DNA of 64,000 bases. Source: Plantibacter flavus (GTDB lineage Bacteria > Actinomycetota > Actinomycetes > Actinomycetales > Microbacteriaceae). Every line of letters begins with the position of its first letter. Positions within the stretch are counted from its first letter, which is position 1. Where the stretch lies: positions 248,001 through 312,000 of the forward strand of contig NZ_FXAP01000006.1 in NCBI RefSeq assembly GCF_900177615.1. The letters are read 5' to 3'. Positions 49,664-59,335 of this stretch are shown piece by piece. Under the pieces are notes generated by a model. It saw only the letters and a list, made by a program, of their open reading frames with translations, ran no database searches and had not been told where the DNA came from. Position numbers and translations under genes: made by a program.

Positions 49664-51004
49664 TTACGGGGCGAGGCGGGTCGGGCCGCGGAACAGGTAG
49701 GTGACCTCGCGGATGGAGGTCTCGTGCAGCATGAGCATGAGCACGCGGGCGAGGCCCATGCCGAAGCCGCCGTGCGCCGGGACGCCGTAGCGGAAGAAGT
49801 CGAGGTAGAACTCGAGCTCCTCGGGCTCCAGGCCCTTCTCCTTGGCCTGCTCGACGAGGACGTCGACGCGGTGCTCGCGCTGCGCGCCCGTGGAGATCTC
49901 GACGCCGTTGTAGATGAGGTCGTAGCTGTTGGTGAGCGAGCCGTCCTCGGCGTTGCGCATGTGGTAGAACGGCCGGATGCTCGACGCGTAGTCGGTCAGG
50001 AAGACGAAGTCGTGACCGAAGGTCTCCTTGACGTAGGCCGCGATCTGACGCTCGCCCTCGGGGTCCATGTCGTCGTCGGCGCGGGGGATCTCGTAGCCGC
50101 GCTCGGCGACGATGCGCTTGGCCTCGGCCAGCGGGATGCGCGGGAACGGACGCGACGGGACCTCGAGCTCGATGCCGAAGAGCTCGGAGATCTGCTCGCC
50201 GTGCTTGTCCTTGACCGCCGTGAAGCCGGCGACGAGGAGCTCCTCGTGCAGCTGCATGACGTCCTCGTGGGACTCGATCCAGCTGATCTCGGCGTCGACG
50301 CTCGTGAACTCGGTCGCGTGTCGGCTGGTGAACGACGGGTCGGCGCGGAACGCCGGTCCGACCTCGAACACCTTGCCGAAGCCGGCGGACTGCGCCATCT
50401 GCTTGAAGAACTGCGGGGACTGCGCGAGGTACGCCTTGCCCTCGAAGTAGTCGACCTCGAAGAGCTCGGCGCGCGACTCGCTCGCGCTCGCCATGAGCTT
50501 CGGGGTGTGGATCTCGATGAAGTCGTTGTCGATCCAGTACTGACGCAGTGCGTGCTCGAACGTCGTCTGGATGCGGAAGATCAGGGCCTGCTTCGGCTGG
50601 CGCAGGTCGAGGAAGCGCCAGTCGAGCCGCTTGTCGAGCGAGGAGTCAGCAGCGATCGGCGTCTCAGGGTTGGCGGCGGTGACGACCTCGAGCGTGGCGA
50701 CCTTGACCTCGATGCCGCCGAGCTTGACGCGCTCGTCGTGCTTGAGCTCACCGGTGACGGTGATGAAGGAGCCGTGCGCGAGGGCGGAGATGGCCTCGGT
50801 GGTGGCGAGCCGCTCGGCCGAGCCCTCGACCTCCGGGTCGACCTCGCGGACAGCCGGGTTCACCAGCTGGACGGCGCCGCTCTCGTCGCGGAGGACGACG
50901 AACTGCACCTTCTTCTGGTCGCGGACGGTCTCGACCCATCCGGAGACGGTGACGGGACCGTCGGACAGGGCGGCCAGGTTCTTCACAACGACGCGTTCAC
51001 TCAC
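49664..51004 (-). CDS. aspS: Aspartate--tRNA ligase, archaeal-type (probably non-discriminating)
   Basis: The 446-residue class II synthetase has an N-terminal OB fold (about 1-110) and a catalytic core with motif 2 (VGPAFRADPSFTSRHATEFTSVDAE) and motif 3 (GGFGMGLARVLMLML). It lacks the 100-residue GAD insertion of ordinary bacterial AspRS, so it is of the archaeal/eukaryal type. Such enzymes often also charge tRNA-Asn, which GatCAB then amidates; that is inference. The GTG start has TAAGCT ending 6 bases upstream, so it is probably leaderless. It diverges from the phosphatase gene. Confidence 0.93.
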   Translation of the reverse strand: MSERVVVKNLAALSDGPVTVSGWVETVRDQKKVQFVVLRDESGAVQLVNPAVREVDPEVEGSAERLATTEAISALAHGSFITVTGELKHDERVKLGGIEVKVATLEVVTAANPETPIAADSSLDKRLDWRFLDLRQPKQALIFRIQTTFEHALRQYWIDNDFIEIHTPKLMASASESRAELFEVDYFEGKAYLAQSPQFFKQMAQSAGFGKVFEVGPAFRADPSFTSRHATEFTSVDAEISWIESHEDVMQLHEELLVAGFTAVKDKHGEQISELFGIELEVPSRPFPRIPLAEAKRIVAERGYEIPRADDDMDPEGERQIAAYVKETFGHDFVFLTDYASSIRPFYHMRNAEDGSLTNSYDLIYNGVEISTGAQREHRVDVLVEQAKEKGLEPEELEFYLDFFRYGVPAHGGFGMGLARVLMLMLHETSIREVTYLFRGPTRLAP

Positions 51005-51089
51005 CCCGACAGCTTAGCCGTCGCTCGTGGCTCCGACCTGGACGGAGGTCACGGTGAATCCGCAGCTTGGGGAAACGTACACTTGGAGG

Positions 51090-51725
51090 GTGGTAGCCGA
51101 CCAGATCCATCTCGTGCGTCACGGCGAGGTGCACAATCCTTCTCGTGTGCTCTACGGTCGACTCCCCGCATTCCGACTGTCGGAGCTCGGCGAGCGCATG
51201 GCGCAGGCCGCCGCGGACGACCTCGTGAGCCGTGATCGCACGGTGGCCGCGCTCTACGCGTCTCCGCTGCAGCGCACCCAGGAGTCCGCAGCACCGGTCG
51301 CCGCCGCGTTCGGGCTCGCGGTCGTCTCCGAGCCGCGCGTGATCGAACCGTTCAACGAGTTCGAGGGCAAGCGCATGAGCCGCGCCCTGAAGAACCCGCT
51401 CAACTGGTCCAAGCTCCGCAACCCGTCGCGTCCGAGCTGGGGCGAGCCGTACGCGTCGATCGTCAACCGCATGACCGCGGCCGTCGAGGACGCCTGGCGG
51501 GCGACGCCGTCGGGCGACGTCGTCATCGTCAGTCACCAGCTGCCGATCTGGATGCTGCACAGCTCCGTCGTCGGGGCGCCGTATCGTCACGACCCGCGGA
51601 AGCGGCGGTGCGCCCTGTCGAGCATCACCACCTTCGAGCGGACCGAGCAGGGCTTCGTCGAGGTCGGCTACGTCGATCCGGCCGCCCGTCTGTCGTCCGG
51701 TGCGACCGATGTCGGGGCCGTCTGA
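51090..51725 (+). CDS. Histidine phosphatase-family (phosphoglycerate mutase-like) protein
   Basis: The 211-residue protein has LVRHGEVHNP with the phosphorylatable His11, YASPLQRTQESA, the catalytic acid region near EPFNEFEGKRM, and the second His in IVSHQLPIW. It is first in the cytochrome c maturation operon in many actinobacteria, but its substrate is not established. TACACT ends 6 bases before this GTG, so it is probably leaderless; a longer in-frame form to 51027 is less likely. Its stop overlaps the next gene by one base. Confidence 0.88.
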   Translation: MVADQIHLVRHGEVHNPSRVLYGRLPAFRLSELGERMAQAAADDLVSRDRTVAALYASPLQRTQESAAPVAAAFGLAVVSEPRVIEPFNEFEGKRMSRALKNPLNWSKLRNPSRPSWGEPYASIVNRMTAAVEDAWRATPSGDVVIVSHQLPIWMLHSSVVGAPYRHDPRKRRCALSSITTFERTEQGFVEVGYVDPAARLSSGATDVGAV

Positions 51726-52333
51726 TGGCCCGCAGATCGAGGACGTCCGCCGTCGCCGCCGTGCTGGCCGTCGGGGCACTCCTGCTCACGGCATGCGGGA
51801 GCGACCCGCTCGCCGACCAGTACCGCGAGGGCAGCAGCAAGGGGTACGTCGCGGGCGACGGCAGCGTGACGGAGGTCGCGCTCGACGACCGCGGTGAGTC
51901 GATCAGCTTCTCGGGCGTCGGCGAGGACGGCGAGCAGATCTCCTCCGCCGACCACGCGGGCCAGGTCCTCGTCGTGAACTTCTGGTACGCCGCCTGCGCC
52001 CCCTGCCGCGCAGAGGCCAAGGACCTGCAGGCGCTCAACGAGGCCTACACCGACCAGGGCGCCACCTTCATCGGCGTCAACGTCCGCGACACCGCCGACA
52101 CCGCGAAGGCGTTCAACGGCACCTTCGGCATCACCTACCCCTCCATCCTCGACGTCGACAGCGGGGAGGCGAAGCTCGCCTTCACGGGCAGTGTCCCGCC
52201 GAACGCGGTGCCGACCACCATCGTCCTCGACGCCGAAGGTCGGGTCGCCGCCCGCATCCTCGGGCAGCTGCAGGACCGCACCATCCTCGACACCCTCATC
52301 CGCGACACGATCGCCGAGAGCGCCCCAGAGTGA
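51725..52333 (+). CDS. resA: TlpA/ResA-like thioredoxin lipoprotein
   Basis: The 202-residue protein has a lipoprotein signal (VLAVGALLLTAC, lipidated C24) and a thioredoxin domain (about 70-195) with redox motif C91-A-P-C94 in NFWYAACAPCRAEAK. The cis-Pro lies in NAVPTTIVLD. It should sit outside the membrane and reduce the haem-binding cysteines of apocytochrome c, taking electrons from CcdA encoded next. Confidence 0.92.
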   Translation: MARRSRTSAVAAVLAVGALLLTACGSDPLADQYREGSSKGYVAGDGSVTEVALDDRGESISFSGVGEDGEQISSADHAGQVLVVNFWYAACAPCRAEAKDLQALNEAYTDQGATFIGVNVRDTADTAKAFNGTFGITYPSILDVDSGEAKLAFTGSVPPNAVPTTIVLDAEGRVAARILGQLQDRTILDTLIRDTIAESAPE

Positions 52334-53076
52334 GCCCCGGCGAGCTCGTCTACGGCGGCCAGCTCCTCGTGGCGATCCCGATCGCCATCGCGGCCGGTCT
52401 GCTGTCCTTCCTCTCGCCGTGCGTCCTGCCGCTCGTCCCCGGCTACCTCGGGTACGTCGGCGGGATGACGACGGTCGAGGAGGGGCGTTCCGGTGCGGGT
52501 CGCCGGCGCGTGCTGCTCGGCGTCAGCCTCTTCATCCTCGGCTTCACCGTCGTGTTCGTGGCGATCGCGGCGTTCGTCGGGACGATCGGCGCCTGGTTCG
52601 TCGAGTGGGAGGGCGTCATCACCCGCGTCCTCGGTGCGGTCGTGATCCTGATGGGGCTCATCTTCATCGGACAGTTCTCGCGGCTGCAACGCACGGTGCG
52701 CACCAGCTGGGCACCCGCCACCGGCCTCGCCGGCGCGCCGCTGCTCGGCTTCGTCTTCGCCATCGGCTGGACGCCCTGCCTCGGCCCGACGCTCACCGCG
52801 ATCAGCGCGCTCTCCCTCTCGGGCGGCTCCGCGTGGCGCGGGGCACTCCTCGGGCTGTTCTACTGCCTCGGTCTCGGCATCCCCTTCCTGCTCGTCGCGC
52901 TCGGACTCGGTTGGGTCACGGGGTCGTTGGCGTTCCTCAAACGGCACATCCGCACGATCAACATCATCGGCGGCGTGCTCCTCATCGTGATCGGTGTGTT
53001 GATGGTGTCTGGTCTCTGGTCCGCTTGGATGTACTCGTTGCAGGGGGTGATGAGCGGCCTTGTCACGCCCCTCTGA
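52330..53076 (+). CDS. ccdA: Cytochrome c biogenesis protein CcdA
   Basis: The 248-residue membrane protein has six helices of the DsbD/CcdA type. The two redox Cys lie in FLSPCVLPLVPGYLG and FAIGWTPCLGPTLTA, where each helix faces the other. It passes electrons from cytosolic thioredoxin to ResA. The GTG start overlaps the resA stop (GTGA). The C-terminal part overlaps resB by 17 bases. Confidence 0.93.
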   Translation: MSPGELVYGGQLLVAIPIAIAAGLLSFLSPCVLPLVPGYLGYVGGMTTVEEGRSGAGRRRVLLGVSLFILGFTVVFVAIAAFVGTIGAWFVEWEGVITRVLGAVVILMGLIFIGQFSRLQRTVRTSWAPATGLAGAPLLGFVFAIGWTPCLGPTLTAISALSLSGGSAWRGALLGLFYCLGLGIPFLLVALGLGWVTGSLAFLKRHIRTINIIGGVLLIVIGVLMVSGLWSAWMYSLQGVMSGLVTPL

Positions 53077-54724
53077 TCACATCGATTCCGCCGCCCCGGC
53101 TCCGGCCGACGGCATCAACCAGCCGAAGCTCGGCTTCGTCGGTTGGCTCCGCTTCTTCTGGCGTCAGCTCACGAGCATGCGCACGGCGCTCTTCCTGCTG
53201 CTGCTCCTCGCGATCGCCGCGGTGCCCGGTTCGCTCGTCCCGCAACGGTCGAGTGACCCGAACGGCGTCACCCAGTACTTCACCGACAACCCGGACCTCG
53301 CGCCCGTCCTCGACAAGGTGCAGGCGTTCGACGTCTACAGCTCGGCATGGTTCTCCGCGATCTACCTGCTGCTGTTCATCTCGCTCATCGGCTGCGTGAT
53401 CCCGCGGACGAAGCACCACTGGCTCGCCCTGCGCTCCCGCCCACCGCGGACGCCCGCGCGCCTGTCACGGCTCTCCGCGTTCGAGCGTCGCAGCGACGAC
53501 AGCGGGGCGACCGCCACCGAGCTCATCGACGATGCGACGAAGCAGCTGAAACGCCAGGGCTACCGCGTCGAGCGCTACGACGCGGAGGGCTCCGCATCGG
53601 TGTCCGCCGAACGAGGCTTCCTCCGCGAGACCGGCAACCTCGTCTTCCACTCGGCCCTCGTCGGCATCCTCGTGACGGTCGGCTTCGGCGGCGGTTTCGG
53701 GTTCTCCGGTCAGCGCGTGCTCGTCGAGGGTCAGACCTTCGTCAACACCCTGCTCGACTACGACTCGTTCAACCCCGGCCGCTTCTTCAACGAGTCGGAG
53801 CTGGCACCCTACAAGTTGACACTCGACGAGTTCGGCGTCACCTACGAGACCGAGAACCTCGACGCGTACGGCCAGGCGATCGACTACCGCGCGAAGGTCA
53901 CGACGACCTCGCCCGGCGGGAAGCCGCAGGACGCGACGATCAAGGTCAACGATCCGCTGCGGTTCGAGGGCACCGACGTCTACCTGCTCGGCAACGGCTA
54001 CGCGCCGACGATCACCGTCCGCGATCCCGAGGGCAAGGTCGTGTTCAGCGACTCCATCCCGTTCCTGCCGCAGGACGCCCAGCTCACCTCGCTGGGCATC
54101 GTCAAGGTCCCGGACGGACTGGCGGAGCAGCTCGGCATGATCGGGTTCTTCTACCCGACGCAGGCCGCTTCCAAGCCGCCGTTCTTCTCGTCCTACCCCG
54201 ACCTCGCCTATCCGGTGCTGACGCTCAACGTCTACTCCGGCGACCTCGGTATCAACGCCGGTGCTCCGAAGTCGGTCTACGCGCTCGACGTCGACGACAT
54301 GAAGCAGCTGACCGGTGGCGACACCGGCGTCGAGTCGATCGAACTCACGCCGGGGCAGATCACCGACCTGCCGAACGGACTCGGCACCGTCTCGTTCGAC
54401 AACGTCGCCGCCAACCCGTCGACCGAGAACTACGCCGGCTCCGTCAAGCGGTTCGCGTCGTTCGACGTGCACCACGACCCGACTCAGCTGTGGGTGCTCG
54501 CGTTCGCCATCCTCGCCCTGTCCGGCCTCATCACCTCGCTCTTCGTCGCCAGACGCCGCGTCTGGGTGAAGGCCGTGACCGGGAGCGACGGCACCGTCTC
54601 CCTCGAATACGCCGGACTCGCCCGCGGCGAGGACCCAGGCCTCGAAGCGGCCGTCGCGGCGATCGCCGAAGCGCACAGTCCAACGCCTGTCCCGTCCGAA
54701 CCCGAAGGTAGAATCACCCCGTGA
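53060..54724 (+). CDS. resB: Cytochrome c biogenesis protein ResB
   Basis: The 554-residue protein (start TTG) has three early membrane helices (including TALFLLLLLAIAAVPGSLVPQ and SAIYLLLFISLIGCVIPR), a large extracytoplasmic domain (about 200-465) and a last helix (WVLAFAILALSGLITSLFVARRRVW). It forms the system II cytochrome c synthase with CcsB, which exports haem and attaches it to CXXCH motifs. The typical start of the mature region FERRSDDSGATATELIDDATKQL is present. It overlaps ccdA and ccsB. Confidence 0.93.
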   Translation: MSRPSDHIDSAAPAPADGINQPKLGFVGWLRFFWRQLTSMRTALFLLLLLAIAAVPGSLVPQRSSDPNGVTQYFTDNPDLAPVLDKVQAFDVYSSAWFSAIYLLLFISLIGCVIPRTKHHWLALRSRPPRTPARLSRLSAFERRSDDSGATATELIDDATKQLKRQGYRVERYDAEGSASVSAERGFLRETGNLVFHSALVGILVTVGFGGGFGFSGQRVLVEGQTFVNTLLDYDSFNPGRFFNESELAPYKLTLDEFGVTYETENLDAYGQAIDYRAKVTTTSPGGKPQDATIKVNDPLRFEGTDVYLLGNGYAPTITVRDPEGKVVFSDSIPFLPQDAQLTSLGIVKVPDGLAEQLGMIGFFYPTQAASKPPFFSSYPDLAYPVLTLNVYSGDLGINAGAPKSVYALDVDDMKQLTGGDTGVESIELTPGQITDLPNGLGTVSFDNVAANPSTENYAGSVKRFASFDVHHDPTQLWVLAFAILALSGLITSLFVARRRVWVKAVTGSDGTVSLEYAGLARGEDPGLEAAVAAIAEAHSPTPVPSEPEGRITP

Positions 54725-55776
54725 CCCTCGTCGAAATCTCGAACCTCTGCCTCTGGTCGGCCGTCGCCGTCTACGCGCTGGCGTTCATCGCCTTCACGTT
54801 CGACCTCGCGCGCCGCAGCGCCGAGGTCACCGCGGCGATCGACGCGGCCGAGCGGGCCGAGCTGGAACGGTCGGCAGCCGCCGAGGAACGCGTCGGTGCA
54901 CTCGCCTCCGCCGCGGCGCGGACCGCCGCGCCCATCGTCACGAGCGACGGTGTCCCGCGCAAGACCCGCCGTCCCTCGGACGAGCCCGAGCAGCAGGCGT
55001 CGCGCAAGTCGCCGAGCCTCCGGGTCGGGGTCTCGCTCACCGTCATCGCCTTCCTGCTCCACCTCGTCGCGGACGTGACGCGCGGTATCGCCGCCGGTCG
55101 CGTCCCGTGGGCGAACATGTACGAGTTCGCGATGACGGGCACGCTGCTCATCGTCGCGGTGTTCCTCGTGGTCATCGCGCGCGTGGACCTCCGTTTCCTC
55201 GGCAGCTTCGTGATCGGCCTCGTGACCGTGCTCCTCGGCCTCGCCACCGCGAACTTCTACGTCGAGGTCGTCCCGCTGCCGCCGGCGCTGCAGTCGGCGT
55301 GGCTCGTCATCCACGTGTTCGTCGCGAGCCTCGGCACGGCGTTCTTCGCCATCGGCTTCGCGTTGAGCGTCGTGCAGCTCCTGCAGGGGCGTCGCGAGCG
55401 CCGGCTCGGACTCGTACAGCCCACCCAGAGCTCCGGGCGTCTGCGCTTCCTGCTCACCCTCCCGAACGCGGAGCGCCTCGAGAACCTCGCCTACCGTGTC
55501 AACATCATCGGCTTCATCTTCTGGACGTTCACGCTCATGGCCGGTGCCATCTGGGCGGAGCGCGCCTGGGGTCGGTACTGGGGCTGGGACACCAAGGAGG
55601 TGTGGACCTTCATCATCTGGGTGATCTTCGCCGGGTACATCCACGCCAGGGCGACGCGCGGCTGGCGCGGATCACGCGCGGCCACGCTCGCGATCATCGG
55701 CTTCAGCGCCGTGATGTTCAACTTCGTCGTCGTGAACGTGTTCTTCAAGGGTCTGCACGCCTACAGCGGCCTGTAG
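54721..55776 (+). CDS. ccsB: Cytochrome c biogenesis protein CcsB (CcsA/CcmC family)
   Basis: The 351-residue protein has about eight helices. The haem-handling WWD-type region reads WGRYWGWDTKEVWTF, flanked by conserved His in VIHVFVASLG and YIHARATRGW. An internal hydrophilic loop (about 35-90) is Ala/Glu-rich. With ResB it completes the system II synthase. TAGAAT ends 6 bases before its GTG within resB, so an internal promoter with a leaderless mRNA is possible, in addition to the GTGA overlap. Confidence 0.93.
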   Translation: MTLVEISNLCLWSAVAVYALAFIAFTFDLARRSAEVTAAIDAAERAELERSAAAEERVGALASAAARTAAPIVTSDGVPRKTRRPSDEPEQQASRKSPSLRVGVSLTVIAFLLHLVADVTRGIAAGRVPWANMYEFAMTGTLLIVAVFLVVIARVDLRFLGSFVIGLVTVLLGLATANFYVEVVPLPPALQSAWLVIHVFVASLGTAFFAIGFALSVVQLLQGRRERRLGLVQPTQSSGRLRFLLTLPNAERLENLAYRVNIIGFIFWTFTLMAGAIWAERAWGRYWGWDTKEVWTFIIWVIFAGYIHARATRGWRGSRAATLAIIGFSAVMFNFVVVNVFFKGLHAYSGL

Positions 55777-55792
55777 GTCCCTGCGCCGGGCC

Positions 55793-56770
55793 TCAGCCCA
55801 GCAAGGCGTGGGTTCGGCGGAGCCGGTCGAGCCACCACGCCGTGCGCTCCGGCGACGCCGTGAAGTGCTCGAGGAGATCGACGTCCACCTCGACGCGCCG
55901 GACGCCGATGCCGCCGTCCACGGGATCGAGCGGTGCGGTCGTCACATCGCCGCCGAGGAGCGCGGTGGTGGCGAGCCCGCAGTCGTAGTCGAGTTCCGGC
56001 AGGGCCGCCGCGAGGTGGGCACCCATGGAGATGCCGACGGAGGTGTCGAGGGCGCTCGAGACGACGATCGGCAGGCCGGCCTCGCCCGCGATGCGGAGCG
56101 CGGCGTGCACGCCGCCGAGTGGCTGCGCCTTCACGACGAGCAGGTCGGCGGCGCCGGCGCGAGCCACGGCCAGGGGGTCCTCGGCTTTACGGACGCTCTC
56201 GTCCGCCGCGATGGCGACGTCGAGTGAGGAGACCCGTTCACGGATCTCGGCGAGTTCCGTGACGGTCGCGCAGGGCTGCTCGACGTACTCGAGGTCGAAG
56301 GGTTCGAGGGCACGGATGGCGTGTTCGGCCTCGTCGACGTTCCAGTTGGTGTTGGCGTCGACGCGCAGGCGACCCTCGGGTCCGATGGCCCGCCGGACGG
56401 CGGCGACGCGCGCGACGTCGTCGGCGAGCACCTGCCCGCGCTCGGCCACCTTCACCTTCGCGGTCCGGCAGCCCGGGAAGCGGGAGAGGATCGACGGCAC
56501 GTCCGCCGCGTCCACCGCCGGGACCGTCGCGTTCACGAGGATGCGATCCCGGTGGAGGGGCGGGAGGTCCGACCAGCCGAAGTCGATGGCGGCCCGGAGC
56601 CACGCGGCCGACTCCTGGTCGTCGTACTCGACGAAGGGGGAGAACTCCGTCCACCCGGCGGGCCCGCGGAAGAGGACGGCCTCGCGGGTGTCGATGCCCC
56701 GGAACCGGACGCGGAGGGGGATGGAGACCACGCGGGCGGTGGCGAGGACGTCGTCGAGGTTCGCTTGCAT
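55793..56770 (-). CDS. menC: o-Succinylbenzoate synthase
   Basis: The 325-residue enolase-superfamily enzyme dehydrates SHCHC to o-succinylbenzoate in menaquinone synthesis. Marks are AKVKVAERGQ (catalytic Lys pair), RLRVDANTNWNVDEA, EYVEQP, IAADESVR (metal ligands) and LLVVKAQPLGG (second Lys). CAGGAT ends 6 bases before the ATG. Extension upstream to 57310 lies antisense to the following membrane protein and was rejected. It converges on ccsB. Confidence 0.92.
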   Translation of the reverse strand: MQANLDDVLATARVVSIPLRVRFRGIDTREAVLFRGPAGWTEFSPFVEYDDQESAAWLRAAIDFGWSDLPPLHRDRILVNATVPAVDAADVPSILSRFPGCRTAKVKVAERGQVLADDVARVAAVRRAIGPEGRLRVDANTNWNVDEAEHAIRALEPFDLEYVEQPCATVTELAEIRERVSSLDVAIAADESVRKAEDPLAVARAGAADLLVVKAQPLGGVHAALRIAGEAGLPIVVSSALDTSVGISMGAHLAAALPELDYDCGLATTALLGGDVTTAPLDPVDGGIGVRRVEVDVDLLEHFTASPERTAWWLDRLRRTHALLG

Positions 56771-56832
56771 GACCCCATCCTGCACCCCCGCGTCGGAAGC
56801 CGTCGCGGGACGCCCGTGACACAATCGATCCC

Positions 56833-58335
56833 GTGCCGCTGTTCTCCCGACGCAAGCCGACGCCCGGCGATCGGCGAAGCGTGCCCGCGGACGAACCAGC
56901 CGCCTTCTCGGTGCCCGAGCCGATCTTCGAGCCGAGCCCCGAGGCCGAGGTGCTCCCGGTGATCGAGAAAGCGTCCGGCGGATCCTCCGATGAGCCGCGC
57001 GATCCGAACGCACCGCCGATCCCCGGGGCGCCGCCGGCAGCCGCGTCCTCGACCGCGCCAGCGCCTGCCGCCCCGGAACGCACCCCCGAGGAGCTGGAGG
57101 CGGAGACCGCCAGGTTCCGTCGTCCGGGGTCCCGTGGACGACGGACGCCGCGGCAGCCCGCATCGCGGCAGCCGTCATCGCGGAAGCCGTCGTCGCGCCG
57201 TCGACGGAAGGCGGCGGAGCGCGCGGCTGCCTCGCAACCCAATTCCGCGGCGATCCCGGCCGACGACGGCGAGCGGAGTCCGGCGGCCCACCCGCCTGCC
57301 GCCGGTGCATCCCCGACGGGTCGGGACGGACTCGGCGCGCGGAGTCGGGGTGTCGCCGCCTCCTTCTCGCCGCTCGCCCTGCTCGGCGCGGTGGTGGCCG
57401 TCACCCTCTTCACCGTCCTGCTGGCCGTGAGCTACCGGCCCGGCGAGGGGGCCTGGGCCATCCTCGTGGCGTTCGTCCTCGTCGTCGTCGTGCAGATCGT
57501 GCTGCTCGTCGGGAGTGTCATCGTCATCCGCCGGAAGGTACGGCGCCGCTGGGGCGTGCTGGCGTTGGTGCTCATCCTCGTCGTCAACCCGGTCACGGCG
57601 ATGGCGGTCGGTGGTCTCGCCCCAGACCGGGCAGGGGATGGCTCCTCCGCCGGCGGCAGCGGCGACGAGGAGCACGACCCGATCTGGGACACCTACCCGG
57701 GATCCGCCTACGTCGACGCGAAGGAGACCCTCGACGGGCCGAGCTACGAGGACTTCGTCGGGACGTCCGACGAGATGCTCGCGGAGATCCGGACGGCGTT
57801 GACCGCCGAGTTCGGGTTCGACTGGGTGGAGCGACAGCCTGCCGAGACGGAGGTCGATCAGAACGGGTACGGCGGGGACTCCATGCTCTTCGAGTACACG
57901 GCACCGGTGTGGCAGACGACGACGACCGTGCGGACCTTCGAGGAGAAGTCGCGGGTCGTCGAGCTCATCCGGCAGGTCCTGCTCCGGTACGGCATCGCGA
58001 ACCTCGACATGCAGAACGCACCGTCCTCCTGGCGTGAGCCGGGCGAGCTCACCGAGCGGTACGGCGGCGAGACCCTCGACACCCAGGCGCTGTGGGACCT
58101 GCACACCTACAACGCCATCACGGGGGCCGGCGACTTCCGGACGAGCATCGTCGATCTCACGCTCGATTCGGCCGGCACGGTCGCGAAGGACCGCGAGTTC
58201 GACGTCGACTACTACGACATGGCGGCGGAGGGTGTCGAGCTGCACCTCGACTCGTATGCGCTCCTGAAGGAGGCGGACCGCGCCGACTACCTGGAAGCGC
58301 TCAAGCCCTACGCGGACCTCGACAAGCCGAAGTAG
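56833..58335 (+). CDS. Uncharacterised membrane protein with long disordered N-terminus
   Basis: The 500-residue protein has a Pro/Arg/Ser/Ala-rich N-terminus of about 175 residues, basic in the middle (RQPSSRKPSSRRRRKAAER). Three membrane helices follow (about 178-200, 205-230, 238-262). A C-terminal extracytoplasmic domain of about 235 residues is rich in charged and aromatic residues (EYTAPVWQTTTTVRTFEEK; STSIVDLTLDS type strands). I do not recognise it. GTG start; it is divergent from menC and just before menB. A role in envelope maintenance is a guess. Confidence 0.65.
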   Translation: MPLFSRRKPTPGDRRSVPADEPAAFSVPEPIFEPSPEAEVLPVIEKASGGSSDEPRDPNAPPIPGAPPAAASSTAPAPAAPERTPEELEAETARFRRPGSRGRRTPRQPASRQPSSRKPSSRRRRKAAERAAASQPNSAAIPADDGERSPAAHPPAAGASPTGRDGLGARSRGVAASFSPLALLGAVVAVTLFTVLLAVSYRPGEGAWAILVAFVLVVVVQIVLLVGSVIVIRRKVRRRWGVLALVLILVVNPVTAMAVGGLAPDRAGDGSSAGGSGDEEHDPIWDTYPGSAYVDAKETLDGPSYEDFVGTSDEMLAEIRTALTAEFGFDWVERQPAETEVDQNGYGGDSMLFEYTAPVWQTTTTVRTFEEKSRVVELIRQVLLRYGIANLDMQNAPSSWREPGELTERYGGETLDTQALWDLHTYNAITGAGDFRTSIVDLTLDSAGTVAKDREFDVDYYDMAAEGVELHLDSYALLKEADRADYLEALKPYADLDKPK

Positions 58336-58351
58336 TGCCTAGGCTGGACGC

Positions 58352-59278
58352 ATGAGCGATCGAGTGTCCGAACTGTTCGACCCGGAGATCTGGGACGTCG
58401 TACCGGGGTTCGAGGACCTCACCGATCTGACGTACCACGTCGCGCGCGAGGGCGGCTTCGTGCGCATCGCGTTCGACCGGCCCGAGGTGCGCAACGCCTT
58501 CCGCCCGCACACCGTCGACGAGCTGTACCGCGCGCTCGACCACGCTCGCCAGAGCCCGACGGTCGGGGTGGTGCTGCTCACCGGCAACGGTCCGAGCGCG
58601 AAGGACGGCGGCTGGGCGTTCTGCTCGGGCGGCGACCAGCGCATCCGTGGTCGCGACGGCTACCGCTACGCGAGCGACGACGCCGCGGATGACGAGACGG
58701 CGAGCGGCATCGACGCCGCGCGCAACGGTCGCCTGCACATCCTCGAGGTCCAGCGCCTCATCCGCTTCATGCCGAAGGTCGTCATCAACCTCGTTCCCGG
58801 GTGGTCCGCGGGCGGCGGGCACTCCCTCGGCGTCGTGTGCGACCTGTCGATCGCGAGTCGGGAACACGCGCGGTTCAAGCAGACCGACGCCGACGTCGGT
58901 TCCTTCGACGCTGGGTACGGGAGTGCGTACTTCGCCAAGCAGGTGGGTCAGAAGTTCGCCCGCGAGGTGTTCTTCCTCGCCCAGGAGTACGACGCGGAGC
59001 GCGCGCTGCAGGCGGGCGCGATCAACGCGGTCGTCCCGCATGCCGAGCTCGAGCAGACGGGGGTCGCCTGGGCCCGCACCATCCTCGGCAAGTCACCGAC
59101 CGCCATCCGCATGCTGAAGTTCGCCTTCAACGCCGTCGACGACGGGCTCGTCGGCCAGCAGGTCTTCGCGGGCGAGGCCACCCGCCTCGCGTACGGCACC
59201 GACGAGGCCGTGGAGGGGCGCGACGCCTTCCTGGAGAAGCGCAAGCCGGACTGGGCTCCGTTCCCCTGGCAGTTCTGA
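58352..59278 (+). CDS. menB: 1,4-Dihydroxy-2-naphthoyl-CoA synthase
   Basis: The 308-residue crotonase-family enzyme closes the second ring of the naphthoquinone. Family marks are RVAFDRPEVRNAFRPHTVDEL (as IAFDRPEVRNAFRPH), FCSGGDQRIRGRDGY, NLVPGWSAGGGHSLGVVCDL (oxyanion hole) and the catalytic QTDADVGSFDAGYGSAYFA region. TAGGCT ends 6 bases before the ATG and no Shine-Dalgarno lies between, so it is probably leaderless. Confidence 0.95.
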   Translation: MSDRVSELFDPEIWDVVPGFEDLTDLTYHVAREGGFVRIAFDRPEVRNAFRPHTVDELYRALDHARQSPTVGVVLLTGNGPSAKDGGWAFCSGGDQRIRGRDGYRYASDDAADDETASGIDAARNGRLHILEVQRLIRFMPKVVINLVPGWSAGGGHSLGVVCDLSIASREHARFKQTDADVGSFDAGYGSAYFAKQVGQKFAREVFFLAQEYDAERALQAGAINAVVPHAELEQTGVAWARTILGKSPTAIRMLKFAFNAVDDGLVGQQVFAGEATRLAYGTDEAVEGRDAFLEKRKPDWAPFPWQF

Positions 59279-59335
59279 GCTGCCTGACAGCGGGGAGTCG
59301 GCGGAGCACCGACGCACCCGGCGTACGCTGAATCC

